Shown here in pieces: positions 31,791-39,359 of a DNA stretch of 49,754 bases. Numbering within the stretch: position 1 is the first letter of the stretch; the number at the start of each line of letters is the position of its first letter. The DNA comes from RGIG7378 sp964500525 (GTDB taxonomy: Bacteria; Bacillota; Clostridia; RGIG7378). The stretch is from the NCBI GenBank assembly GCA_964500525.1, contig CAZCOE010000066.1, forward strand, positions 1 to 49,754. Reading direction: 5' to 3'. The position numbers and the translations under genes were made by a program. Below the pieces are notes generated by a model. That model was not told the origin of the DNA. It worked only from the letters and a program-made list of their open reading frames with translations, and ran no database searches.

Positions 31791-32303
31791 TCAATCTTCT
31801 TGAATATAGGTGAACTGTACATTTCGATCTGCCGCAGATACTGCAACTACTGTTCTTTCATCTGGTGAGAGAAGATAGAGGATATCTTCATGCATTTTTA
31901 TATAATCAAAAAGCAGCAATTGAGGAAATTTCTCTAAGAAGGTGTCTGTTTCGACTTCCTCAAAGACAAAGATTCGTGTCCACCCTTCGAATGATACATT
32001 CGATAACTGACACTCTGTTCGTTGATACACCCTTAACCAATGACCACCAATACGCATTTGAGTTTCATATACTCTGTGACACTCTGTGCAATACCAATAC
32101 TCGACAGGTTCTGAGCGTTTCATGAATTTCTTTTGTAATCCTTTCAATTCATCCCAATCAGTCAGGAAGTCTGACAGCAGAATCTGAGGATTATCTGCAA
32201 GAGCAGAAAATATTTCCTGTTCATAGTAAATACATAAACTGTATGGTGATGGGCTGACTGATGTCCCCATTGTAGCACCACATTTACATAACATTCTCGA
32301 CAT
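31791..32303 (-). CDS. Zinc-ribbon-like hypothetical protein
   Basis: 170 residues, no signal peptide. Two CxC/CxxC pairs (MLCKCGATMG at the start and YWYCTECHRVYE near residue 70) could hold one zinc. Between them are PSPYSLCIYY and LSDFLTDWDELK; the middle has GGHWLRVYQR. I do not recognise a characterised family. AGGAGG lies 7 bases before the ATG. It is the last gene of a three-gene unit headed by an XRE repressor within the direct-repeat islet, and is AT-richer than the core genes. Confidence 0.7.
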   Translation of the reverse strand: MSRMLCKCGATMGTSVSPSPYSLCIYYEQEIFSALADNPQILLSDFLTDWDELKGLQKKFMKRSEPVEYWYCTECHRVYETQMRIGGHWLRVYQRTECQLSNVSFEGWTRIFVFEEVETDTFLEKFPQLLLFDYIKMHEDILYLLSPDERTVVAVSAADRNVQFTYIQED

Positions 32304-32317
32304 AGTGAAACCTCCTT

Positions 32318-32536
32318 TTAGTATTCAATCTTGGTTTTATTTGAAAACCATACCTCGATTGGCCCCTTAATCCAACCCTTTCGTCTCGCCTCTGCGATTC
32401 CTTCTTCAGCAAATGCCCTTCCACTTTCACTGTTCCTATGATTTGGTAAAAATATCGCAATCGTATCGCCATACCTGGTAAACAGGTCGATTACTTCTTC
32501 TTTGATAAATTCGTAAGTGCTGTCATCTAGTCTCAT
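32318..32536 (-). CDS. 72-residue hypothetical protein, possibly truncated ImmA/IrrE relative
   Basis: The first ~24 residues (MRLDDSTYEFIKEEVIDLF) look like the N-terminus of ImmA/IrrE-type metallopeptidase proteins often encoded after XRE repressors. The HExxH catalytic part is missing; the rest (FLPNHRNSESGRAFAEEGI) is unlike it. It may be an internally deleted remnant or a separate small protein. It starts 8 bases after the XRE stop, which supplies GGAGAGG as ribosome binding site. Confidence 0.5.
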   Translation of the reverse strand: MRLDDSTYEFIKEEVIDLFTRYGDTIAIFLPNHRNSESGRAFAEEGIAEARRKGWIKGPIEVWFSNKTKIEY

Positions 32537-32544
32537 TAATTCGC

Positions 32545-32868
32545 TTATTCCTCTCCAAGGAGAATACCCATGATTTCCATCTTCTCCTCTTTTGTCATCT
32601 GCCTTACATTTCGGGCAATCAGCCTTTTTGCATGTGCAACCTCGTTTTTTGTGTCTGGCTCTGTACCGTTCATCAAAAAATCTGAAGTTGTACCTAGTGC
32701 ATCTGCAATTCTAGCCATCACACTTGCTCTTGGAATGCGATCTCCCTTAATATAATGAGATACTGCTGCCTCTGTCACCCCAGCCCTTTGTGCGAGCGTT
32801 TGTTGTTGCATGCCTTTTTTCTTCAAAAAATCGAAAGCTGTTCTCCAAATGTTACTGCCATTGTTCAT
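32545..32868 (-). CDS. XRE-family helix-turn-helix repressor
   Basis: 107 residues. The Cro/CI helix-turn-helix spans about residues 18-72 (MQQQTLAQRAGVTEAAVSHY, then RIPRASVMARIADALGTTSDF). The C-terminal tail is charged. AAAGGAGG lies only one base before the ATG, which is unusually close; no better in-frame start is visible. It heads the three-gene unit and probably represses its own promoter at 32906-32933. Confidence 0.8.
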   Translation of the reverse strand: MNNGSNIWRTAFDFLKKKGMQQQTLAQRAGVTEAAVSHYIKGDRIPRASVMARIADALGTTSDFLMNGTEPDTKNEVAHAKRLIARNVRQMTKEEKMEIMGILLGEE

Positions 32869-32905
32869 TCCTCCTTTAGAATAGTTGCTCTACATCCTGT
32901 TTGAT

Positions 32906-32933
32906 GTTATAACTGTTTTTATCGTTTTATCAA
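32906..32933 (-). promoter_or_regulatory. Promoter of the XRE unit
   Basis: -35 TTGATA (32933-32928), 16-base spacer, -10 TATAAC (32911-32906). The spacer and flanks contain near-repeats GATAAAAC and GATAAAAAC, possible repressor contacts. Confidence 0.55.
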
Positions 32934-33142
32934 CCGGTGTTGTAAAGATTAATTGCAACAATGTCAAGTTTTCGTGTGAATACTAACCAATTCGATAAAA
33001 GAATACTATATCCTAGCTTTAATTATCTTTGGAGGCTAAAATTAGATATATCGATGGACGTCTTTGCCTTTGACTAATCTCTCCCTCCGCTGGGCAATTT
33101 AGATTTTCAGTTAAGGTGTTAGCTCAACAGTGTCATGTCCTT

Positions 33143-33173
33143 CCCAGCTTTATACATTCAAAACAACAGCGCC
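33143..33173. repeat. 31-bp direct repeat, right copy
   Basis: Matches 31505-31535 with one mismatch. It includes the last eight codons and stop of the thuA-like gene, the arrangement expected when an element inserts at a gene 3' end and restores it. Confidence 0.8.
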
Positions 33174-33968
33174 GTCAAAGGCTAAGGTCCGTTCCACCTT
33201 CCCTGTGGCTGCCCATTCACAGCCCCGCACGAACATCTGGCGGAACTGCCGTGGAGCAAAGCTCTGCAGTGTGTTCTCCCCCAGCCCGTGTCCGGTGTAG
33301 TATGGCCAAACGTGGCCCAGCACCTGGTTATATGTGCGCCCATTCCCATACTGTCCCACAATAGCCACTGGCTCCGGACAGCCGGTGCCAGGATGGCCGT
33401 GGCGGCTGATTACATTTGGGTCGGAATACGCCGTTGCCAGCGTGGTAAAAGGCACCCCGTGAACATTCTCCATGGTACAGAACACTTCGTCCCGGGTATC
33501 GAAATCCTCCAGTCCCCGGGTAATTGGGTGATTTACATCCGTTATGGTAATATGGTGATTCCCGTAATCCCCGTGAGAAGTGGATTCCCGCCACATCAGC
33601 ATGGCCATTTTTTCCAGTTCCGGCCAAGGTTCCATGCCGGCTGCCACCCAGTAGCAGGGATGGTCCCCATGCAAAAATACGAACCCCTTTCCACCGGCAA
33701 CGGCCTCCTCCATCAGTTTCTGCTCTCCTGGAGCGTTGAAACGGTAGTTTCCGCAATTAAATATGATCCCGTCGCAGCCATCTATGGCGTTCCCGGAGAG
33801 ATACTCATCGAAGCTCACATCCCCCAGACCCGGCCCATCGCAGACCATGGTCACGTCAAAGGCGCCGGTACTGTCCAGCAGCAGTTTGTTAGCCCTGGCC
33901 ACACGGTGCACGTCGTGTCCTCCCATATGGACGTCACCAACCAAATAGTGCAGTTTTATTTTATCCAT
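33150..33968 (-). CDS. ThuA-like protein (trehalose utilisation family)
   Basis: 272 residues. ThuA folds like a class I glutamine amidotransferase. Visible family text: DGCDGIIFNCGNYRF, EAVAGGKGFVFLHGDHPCYW, HHITITDVNHPITRGLEDF and GNGRTYNQVLGHVWPYYTGHG. In Rhizobium, ThuA acts with the dehydrogenase ThuB on trehalose and related disaccharides through 3-keto sugars. Start: ATG at 33968 with GAAGAA upstream; longer frames overlap the previous gene. It is 11 bases downstream of a Gfo/Idh oxidoreductase, the ThuB-type partner. Confidence 0.82.
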   Translation of the reverse strand: MDKIKLHYLVGDVHMGGHDVHRVARANKLLLDSTGAFDVTMVCDGPGLGDVSFDEYLSGNAIDGCDGIIFNCGNYRFNAPGEQKLMEEAVAGGKGFVFLHGDHPCYWVAAGMEPWPELEKMAMLMWRESTSHGDYGNHHITITDVNHPITRGLEDFDTRDEVFCTMENVHGVPFTTLATAYSDPNVISRHGHPGTGCPEPVAIVGQYGNGRTYNQVLGHVWPYYTGHGLGENTLQSFAPRQFRQMFVRGCEWAATGKVERTLAFDGAVVLNV

Positions 33969-33979
33969 AGTTATTTTCT

Positions 33980-34849
33980 TCAATATCGTATATCGTACCA
34001 CTGGTCCGGCTTGTTTCTGGCGAGCCGAGCAGCGTCGATGATTGCCAGGATTTCCAGAGTCTCCTCCTTCTGCACCGGGCACACCCCGTGTACAAAGAAA
34101 TCCATGATTGCCTTTGCCAGATTGTGGTAGAAGTTCCTATCGTCACTTTTCAGTCGCTGGCCCGTTTCGCCATCTGAAACCATGAAATTGAACTCGGCCC
34201 AGGGCTGTGGCGTCTGCATAAAGCTGGCGAGCCGTCCATCCCCGTAATCCAGAATCAGCTGAGTGACCTGGCTGCCCACGCTGAAGGCCTTCAGACGCTT
34301 GACTCCCACTCCCATCAGAGCAACAATGGGCTCCAGTTGATGTACCGCGTAGCTGTCCAGGCTGTGGGGGCCTACAGTGGAGACGAACCGGGGCCTCTCC
34401 TGATGGGTTGCCTGATAGTCCAATATATCCTGACAGTACCGCTGGGCCGAGGACGAGAAAACCGGTGTTCCATGTTCCTCAGCCAGGGCGAACAGCCTCT
34501 TCCCTGCGTTCACTGACGGTGCAAAGGTCTTATCCACGAAGACAGGTTTTCCGCTGCGTAGTGGCAGCTGGCACACTTGCTCGTGCCATGCGGAATTGTC
34601 CGCCGCGATTACCATAATGGCATCCACGTAATCCACAAGCTGTTCCATGGTTTCCGCAGGGCATATATTCCGCTGCTCACACCACTGGGTCGTAGACATG
34701 CCCCCCTCCGGCGGGACCTCATGGATGCCAAAGGCGTGGGTGACCTGGGCATCGTATCCATACCGACGGATCACATCCCGCAAAAAGTCGGGGTAATGGT
34801 CGGCGTGCCAGTTATTCAAATAGTAGTCCGCAAACCCGATTTTCAGCAT
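33980..34849 (-). CDS. Gfo/Idh/MocA-family oxidoreductase
   Basis: 289 residues, shorter than the usual ~340. The N-terminal Rossmann-like region (KIGFADYYLNNWHADHYPDF) lacks a clear GxGxxG. VDAIMVIAADNSAWHEQVCQLPLRSGKPVFVDKTFA carries the EKP-type motif as DKT, which holds the catalytic Lys. The C-terminal domain has DYGDGRLASFMQTPQPWAEF. Such enzymes oxidise sugar hydroxyls with NAD(P). Its pairing with ThuA suggests formation of a 3-keto sugar. Confidence 0.8.
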   Translation of the reverse strand: MLKIGFADYYLNNWHADHYPDFLRDVIRRYGYDAQVTHAFGIHEVPPEGGMSTTQWCEQRNICPAETMEQLVDYVDAIMVIAADNSAWHEQVCQLPLRSGKPVFVDKTFAPSVNAGKRLFALAEEHGTPVFSSSAQRYCQDILDYQATHQERPRFVSTVGPHSLDSYAVHQLEPIVALMGVGVKRLKAFSVGSQVTQLILDYGDGRLASFMQTPQPWAEFNFMVSDGETGQRLKSDDRNFYHNLAKAIMDFFVHGVCPVQKEETLEILAIIDAARLARNKPDQWYDIRY

Positions 34850-34871
34850 TTCAGAGTCCCCTTTCCAATAT

Positions 34872-35609
34872 TCAAGTCATATCTGCCACGTATTTTGCTG
34901 CATCTGCGTCCAGCAGGAATGTACAGTTGGGGTGCAATTGCAGCACAGAGGCCGGGATATCCTCAGTCACAGGACCCTTGAGCATTTGTCGAACTATGTC
35001 GGCCTTGTGCCCACCCTTGGCAATTAATACTATATGGCGAGCATGCATAATGGTCCGGATGCCCAGAGTAAGACCTCCCAGCTCATGGTCAGGGTCCACA
35101 CCGGTCTCCCGGCGTACCCGTTCCTCGAATACGGGATCCATGGGAGAGACCCAGGTCTCGCTGGCAAAGGGGGTTCGAGGCTGGTTGATGCCTATATGTC
35201 CATTGTATCCCAGTCCCAGCATTTGCAGGTCGATTCCGCCCCTGTCCTCCAGGGCCTGCTGGAATTCCCTGCACTCCTCTTCAAAGTTCTCCGACATGGT
35301 CTGGGGCATGATAAAGTTCTCCTCCAGAATGTTCAAAGGACGGGCAATCTGCTCAGCAATCATGGTGTAACAGCAGCCCGGGTAACTGCGGGGCAGGTTG
35401 GTCAGCTCGTCCACATTGAACAGAGTAACCCTGCTGGTGTCAAAGGGGTACTGCCTGTAGATGTCACTGACTATGGCGTGCATATTCTTGGTGGTCTGAC
35501 CGGTGGACAACCCGATAACGGAATCGGGCTTGCGAAGTATCTGCCCGATAATCTCCCAGGCGGCCATCACGTCAAACTCATGTTCGTCCTTAGCGATAAT
35601 GATGTTCAT
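34872..35609 (-). CDS. Glucosamine-6-phosphate deaminase-like protein, Glu-to-Gln at the active site
   Basis: 245 residues with the NagB/6-phosphogluconolactonase fold: GLSTGQTT phosphate loop, FNVDELTNLPRSYPGCCY (Asp67, the proton-transfer Asp) and GLGYNGHIGINQP (residues 132-144). In canonical NagB the last motif ends NEP, and that Glu works with the His for ring opening; here it is Gln143. The Asp141 position is Asn136. Substrate or rate may therefore differ from glucosamine-6-phosphate deamination. It is coupled to the ROK kinase upstream by a four-base overlap. Confidence 0.8.
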   Translation of the reverse strand: MNIIIAKDEHEFDVMAAWEIIGQILRKPDSVIGLSTGQTTKNMHAIVSDIYRQYPFDTSRVTLFNVDELTNLPRSYPGCCYTMIAEQIARPLNILEENFIMPQTMSENFEEECREFQQALEDRGGIDLQMLGLGYNGHIGINQPRTPFASETWVSPMDPVFEERVRRETGVDPDHELGGLTLGIRTIMHARHIVLIAKGGHKADIVRQMLKGPVTEDIPASVLQLHPNCTFLLDADAAKYVADMT

Positions 35610-36559
35610 TTTGATTCCTCCAATCCTTTTATGGCATTCCCGCAGGCGCCCATCACCCCGATATTCCGGGGATCCAGCCCAGTGCGCACAACACCCCCTG
35701 TCACATAGCGCATAGTGAAGGGATTCAACCTGTCCAAAACCTTTCTGTACAGAAAATCTGTTGACATTAACCCGCCTCCCAGCACCACCAGCTCCGGGTC
35801 ACAAAATCGGACCATATTCATAATCAGGTTCCCCAGGGCCTTGGCTGCATTGTCTGTCAAGGTCCTGCACAGGGGGTCGATTTCGTACAGAGACAAAATC
35901 TCTGCCCCGCTAATTCGTGTGCCCACCGGTGGAATTGCCAGAATGGTGTCTGGATACTGGGGTGCAAGCAGTCGGGCGCATAGGTCCAGACCGGATCCGG
36001 ATGCCACTGACTCCACGCAGTCCGGCCTGCCGCAGGCACAGGGTGCATGGAAGTCAATGCCGGAGGCGCTGTGGCCCACTTCCCCGGCGTTACAGTGCCC
36101 GCCGGTGATCAGCCTTTTCTTGCTGACAATGGCAGCCGCAATGCCGGTGCCCACATTTATATAGATCCAATTGTCATAATCCTTGCCCCGACCGAAGAGT
36201 ATTTCTGCCTTGGTTGCGCTGCGCACATCGTTATCCGCAAAGCACGGCAGCCCGTACCGCTTTTGCAGGCTGTCTGATATGGGCAGCACCTCTGCCCGGT
36301 CGTGGTCTATTTCTAGCCATGTTCCTGTGGAACTGTCAATTCGGCCAATGAGACCCAACCCAATTGCCACAGGTCTTTTGTCCGCAGGGCGTTCCTCCAG
36401 GGCCTTGTCCAGAGCACTTTCAATCAGGTTCAGCGCTTCTCTCTGTCCCAAATACCCCGACGGATACTCCCTGGTCCACAGCAAATTGCCCTCAAGGTCT
36501 GATTCACCTATCTTCAGCTTGGTTCCGCCCAAATCCACGCCCAAATATGTGTTCTCCAC
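35606..36559 (-). CDS. ROK-family sugar kinase
   Basis: 317 residues. YLGVDLGGTKLKIG phosphate loop, FADNDVRSATKAE (catalytic Asp in DND), VGTGIAAAIV, AGEVGH and zinc motif CACGRPDCVES. It has all catalytic features of a ROK hexokinase. Its place next to a NagB-like gene suggests that it phosphorylates an amino sugar or its derivative released in the cytoplasm. The stop/start overlap with the NagB-like gene shows coupling. Confidence 0.85.
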   Translation of the reverse strand: MENTYLGVDLGGTKLKIGESDLEGNLLWTREYPSGYLGQREALNLIESALDKALEERPADKRPVAIGLGLIGRIDSSTGTWLEIDHDRAEVLPISDSLQKRYGLPCFADNDVRSATKAEILFGRGKDYDNWIYINVGTGIAAAIVSKKRLITGGHCNAGEVGHSASGIDFHAPCACGRPDCVESVASGSGLDLCARLLAPQYPDTILAIPPVGTRISGAEILSLYEIDPLCRTLTDNAAKALGNLIMNMVRFCDPELVVLGGGLMSTDFLYRKVLDRLNPFTMRYVTGGVVRTGLDPRNIGVMGACGNAIKGLEESK

Positions 36560-36573
36560 TGCTGCTTCCTCCG

Positions 36574-36786
36574 TTATAGATGTTCTTCTCTCTCCCGCAG
36601 CTCAAATTGCTGCCTTGTCAGCCGGGAATAAAACCGGTCCACAGCGGCCAGGGCCACGGCGGCCACAAATCTGGCCTGTTCCAGAGTTATGGGATCGTGT
36701 CCAAAGAGCTCATCAAAGTTGCCTCCCGGCATTAACAGCTCCTTCTCCACCTCTTCCAACAGCTCGTGATAATCCAAACGATTCAT
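36574..36786 (-). CDS. Small conserved-looking protein in the carbohydrate locus
   Basis: 70 residues, acidic, mostly helical: NRLDYHELLEEVEKELLMPG, GHDPITLEQARFVAAVALAA and a basic end (RLTRQQFELRE). No family recognised. AGAGGTG lies before the ATG at 36786. It is tightly packed between the GH9 gene (28 bases) and the ROK kinase (14 bases), so it is part of the operon and probably a functional accessory subunit. Confidence 0.6.
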   Translation of the reverse strand: MNRLDYHELLEEVEKELLMPGGNFDELFGHDPITLEQARFVAAVALAAVDRFYSRLTRQQFELREREEHL

Positions 36787-36814
36787 AGATACACCTCTTT
36801 CAATTTTGAGCAAA

Positions 36815-39169
36815 CTAGGGCAGCAGATCGGCGCAGACCCACAGCCAGCGACAGGCAGAACCTACCCACACCTCCCGGAAGGTGGCGTTGTTGTTTTGGG
36901 GCCAATAGGGCAGATCCTCGTTGTACAGGGTTTCCACTCCCACAGGCACCTCTCCCGTGGTCTCCCCGGACAAGACCGCATATTGGCTGCAGTAATTGCT
37001 GCCCACTCCATATATCAACGACTGTCCGAAGGGATTCTTGCCCCACATCCAGTAGAGTTGCTCTCTGGCCAGGGTCAGCAGCTCTCCATCCTCAAAATAC
37101 CGTCCCAGGATGCTTGCCGCCTTGCCCATAGAGAGCATTACCGCCGAGTTACCCCTGAATGAGAACCACACCGGGAAGTTTTTCAGCACATACCCATTGC
37201 CCAAGGACTTTCCCCTGGACAATTGCTCTATGTAATTCTCCCGCTCCGCTTCATAATCGCAGGTGACATGGAGAAATGGGAATGTGTCCCTGTTCTCAAC
37301 CTCATCCATCTTGTAAATTCCGGCGGGCAGCATGCCATAGGGTGCTGTGTTTGGAGCGATTGCCTTCAAATAGTCGCCGTATAGCCTCATGGCCTGTTCC
37401 CAACTCGGCTTTTCCCGTGCCTCCGGCTGGGTGCAGCACAGTGTCTCCAGAGCCTGCACGAATTGGTGTTCCCGAGACTGATGATTGAAATGCACAATAG
37501 CTCTGTGGCTTTCGTCCCGATAGAAGAAACCGGTCAACTCCAGCCCAGCTTCCCCTCGCTCCTGACAGGCCAGCAGTTTCCGGGCATATTCCCGGGCGGT
37601 TTTTGCATAATAGTCCTCCTTGGTGGACTGATACAGGCAGCTGGCGGCCCAGACGATCACAGCATAGTACTGGGAAAGCCCGCTGTTATAGGTATGCTCA
37701 TACATATGGGCAGGCTCCACGCCAGTCTCGGCAAACTTCTGCTCTGCAAAGGTGAAATCTTCTCTCGCTGCCTTCAGGGCGCAGTCCGCCAGATTTTCAT
37801 CGTATTCTCCCAGGGTTTCGGCAGCATATGCCTCCACGCCGGCTAAAAGAAAGTTCTCAAAGGAGTGATTGTGAACTCTGGCCTCCACATCGTCAAAATT
37901 ACCAATAAGCCCGTCCGTATAGCGGGTAGCTCCTGCGCTGGTGGCCCGGTATCCATCCCCAAAGCGGGTGCGGAGAATAAAGTCCAGACCCCACTGGGCC
38001 TCCTCCATCAGCCTGAGGTACAGCGGGCTGCCGAGCTTGCACCGGCGGGCATTTTCAAAGAGAGCCTGGACCACTTCACCGGTCTGGGCCGCCTGCTGGG
38101 ACACATCTCCTGCATCGTGCCAGCCCCCGGAAAAGCTCATGGTCCCTCCCTTGTGATGAGCCACGATATCCTGATGGCAGGCTCCGTGCTTACCCGGTAC
38201 CGGGAAACCACAGCGCTGGCAGTAGAAGAAGTTCAGGACTTTCCATAGGGATTCGGTGCAGATATCCTCCCCGATCTCAAAGGTGCAGCTCTTCACATCA
38301 CCAGCCTGGAGGTAATATTGCCCGGGAGTCTCAAAATCGGTGAAATCCAGCAGTTCAAAGGAGCCATTGGGGTTAATAACTTTCTTGACAGGCCCTGCGA
38401 ACAAGGCTTCTCCCGTATGGGCCTGAACCAATTGAAACTCATGGCTGTCCACAGTTCCAATGGCGGTTTTCTTTCCATGGGGCCAATAGCCCACTGTAGA
38501 AAGCCGAATTCCGGGTCTGGGGTTCTCCCAGCCATGCTCATGCTCCGGACTCTCCACTCGCTCCAGAACTATATTCCTATATGTATAGGCCAGTTCCTCA
38601 CCGGCAGAAACGTCATGGCCGCTGCAAAAAACGTAGAAGGACAACTTGCATACTGCGTCTCTGGGCATGGCGGCGAACTCCCAAATACAGTCATTCCACC
38701 GGCCATTTTCCAAATCGAACACGGTAGCTCCTTCCCTGAAATAGGGATCCGGAACCGGAATCTCTCCACGGCTCTCCACCGAAACATTCAGGTGCAGGAT
38801 GCGGGCTCCCAAAATGTGGGGCATTACCTGGAGACGCAGGCGATTGTAGGGGCGCCAGTCCTCCTGGGTGAAGGAAAAGCACATTTGCGCTGTGCCGAAA
38901 TTGGAATAGTCCCCATCCGCCGAGGCCCCTGTAGGCCAATGATCAGCCCGCAATGGGGCGCATACGAGAATCTCATCCCCACGAACCTCCACAGAGGCTA
39001 ATCCTCCTGCCGTGGGTTCTGCCACTCTGGTTTCCCCCTGGTACAGAGGTCGTGCAGACAGCACTTGCTTCTCCGGAAAACCCGCCTCCAGGGAACCCTC
39101 CCTATGCAGTGGCAATGGGCGGTGGACATAAAGGCTCTCCTGAAGCTCCATTAAAAACTCTTCCCGCAT
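36815..39169 (-). CDS. Cytoplasmic glycoside hydrolase family 9 enzyme
   Basis: 784 residues, no signal peptide. Residues ~60-210 look like a carbohydrate-binding beta domain. Residues ~221-300 are the Ig-like domain that precedes the GH9 barrel. The catalytic domain begins near 305: SGGWHDAGD (residues 347-355) holds the two Asp of the base/nucleophilic water site, and NPFGQSLIYGVG and ATFREVWVGSACRWLW are near the C-terminus (Glu in REVW is the likely acid). GH9 includes cellulases and intracellular exo-beta-glucosaminidases; cytoplasmic location and NagB/ROK neighbours favour a short amino-sugar oligosaccharide. AAAGGAGG sits 7 bases before the ATG. Confidence 0.85.
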   Translation of the reverse strand: MREEFLMELQESLYVHRPLPLHREGSLEAGFPEKQVLSARPLYQGETRVAEPTAGGLASVEVRGDEILVCAPLRADHWPTGASADGDYSNFGTAQMCFSFTQEDWRPYNRLRLQVMPHILGARILHLNVSVESRGEIPVPDPYFREGATVFDLENGRWNDCIWEFAAMPRDAVCKLSFYVFCSGHDVSAGEELAYTYRNIVLERVESPEHEHGWENPRPGIRLSTVGYWPHGKKTAIGTVDSHEFQLVQAHTGEALFAGPVKKVINPNGSFELLDFTDFETPGQYYLQAGDVKSCTFEIGEDICTESLWKVLNFFYCQRCGFPVPGKHGACHQDIVAHHKGGTMSFSGGWHDAGDVSQQAAQTGEVVQALFENARRCKLGSPLYLRLMEEAQWGLDFILRTRFGDGYRATSAGATRYTDGLIGNFDDVEARVHNHSFENFLLAGVEAYAAETLGEYDENLADCALKAAREDFTFAEQKFAETGVEPAHMYEHTYNSGLSQYYAVIVWAASCLYQSTKEDYYAKTAREYARKLLACQERGEAGLELTGFFYRDESHRAIVHFNHQSREHQFVQALETLCCTQPEAREKPSWEQAMRLYGDYLKAIAPNTAPYGMLPAGIYKMDEVENRDTFPFLHVTCDYEAERENYIEQLSRGKSLGNGYVLKNFPVWFSFRGNSAVMLSMGKAASILGRYFEDGELLTLAREQLYWMWGKNPFGQSLIYGVGSNYCSQYAVLSGETTGEVPVGVETLYNEDLPYWPQNNNATFREVWVGSACRWLWVCADLLP

Positions 39170-39236
39170 GGCGCATTCCTCCTTTGTTCTCTGGTTTTAA
39201 TATAAAATGAAAAGCTGTTCATTTCAAGTAGGGGCA

Positions 39237-39331
39237 TCGCGAAGGGAAGCTTCGTGCGAAGCTTTGCGACCCAGTGAAGAGTGTAGAGTGATGAGTGAAG
39301 AGTTCTGGTCCCCTTGCTCCCATGCTCGATT
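39237..39331 (+). repeat. Dispersed repeat module, copy 6
   Basis: Hairpin with GCTTCG-TG-CGAAGC, CCAGTGAAGAGTGTAGAGTG, ATGAGTGAAGAGTTCTGG, TCCCC then CTCCCATGCTCGA. It fills the gap between the MFS gene and the GH9 gene. Confidence 0.8.
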
Positions 39332-39359
39332 ATTCACTCTCACAAGGACGCGAATCTTC

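Noticed and set aside
33036..33085. Short frame after GGAGG in the islet (reads MDVFAFD)
   Set aside because: Only seven codons before a stop; at best a gene remnant.
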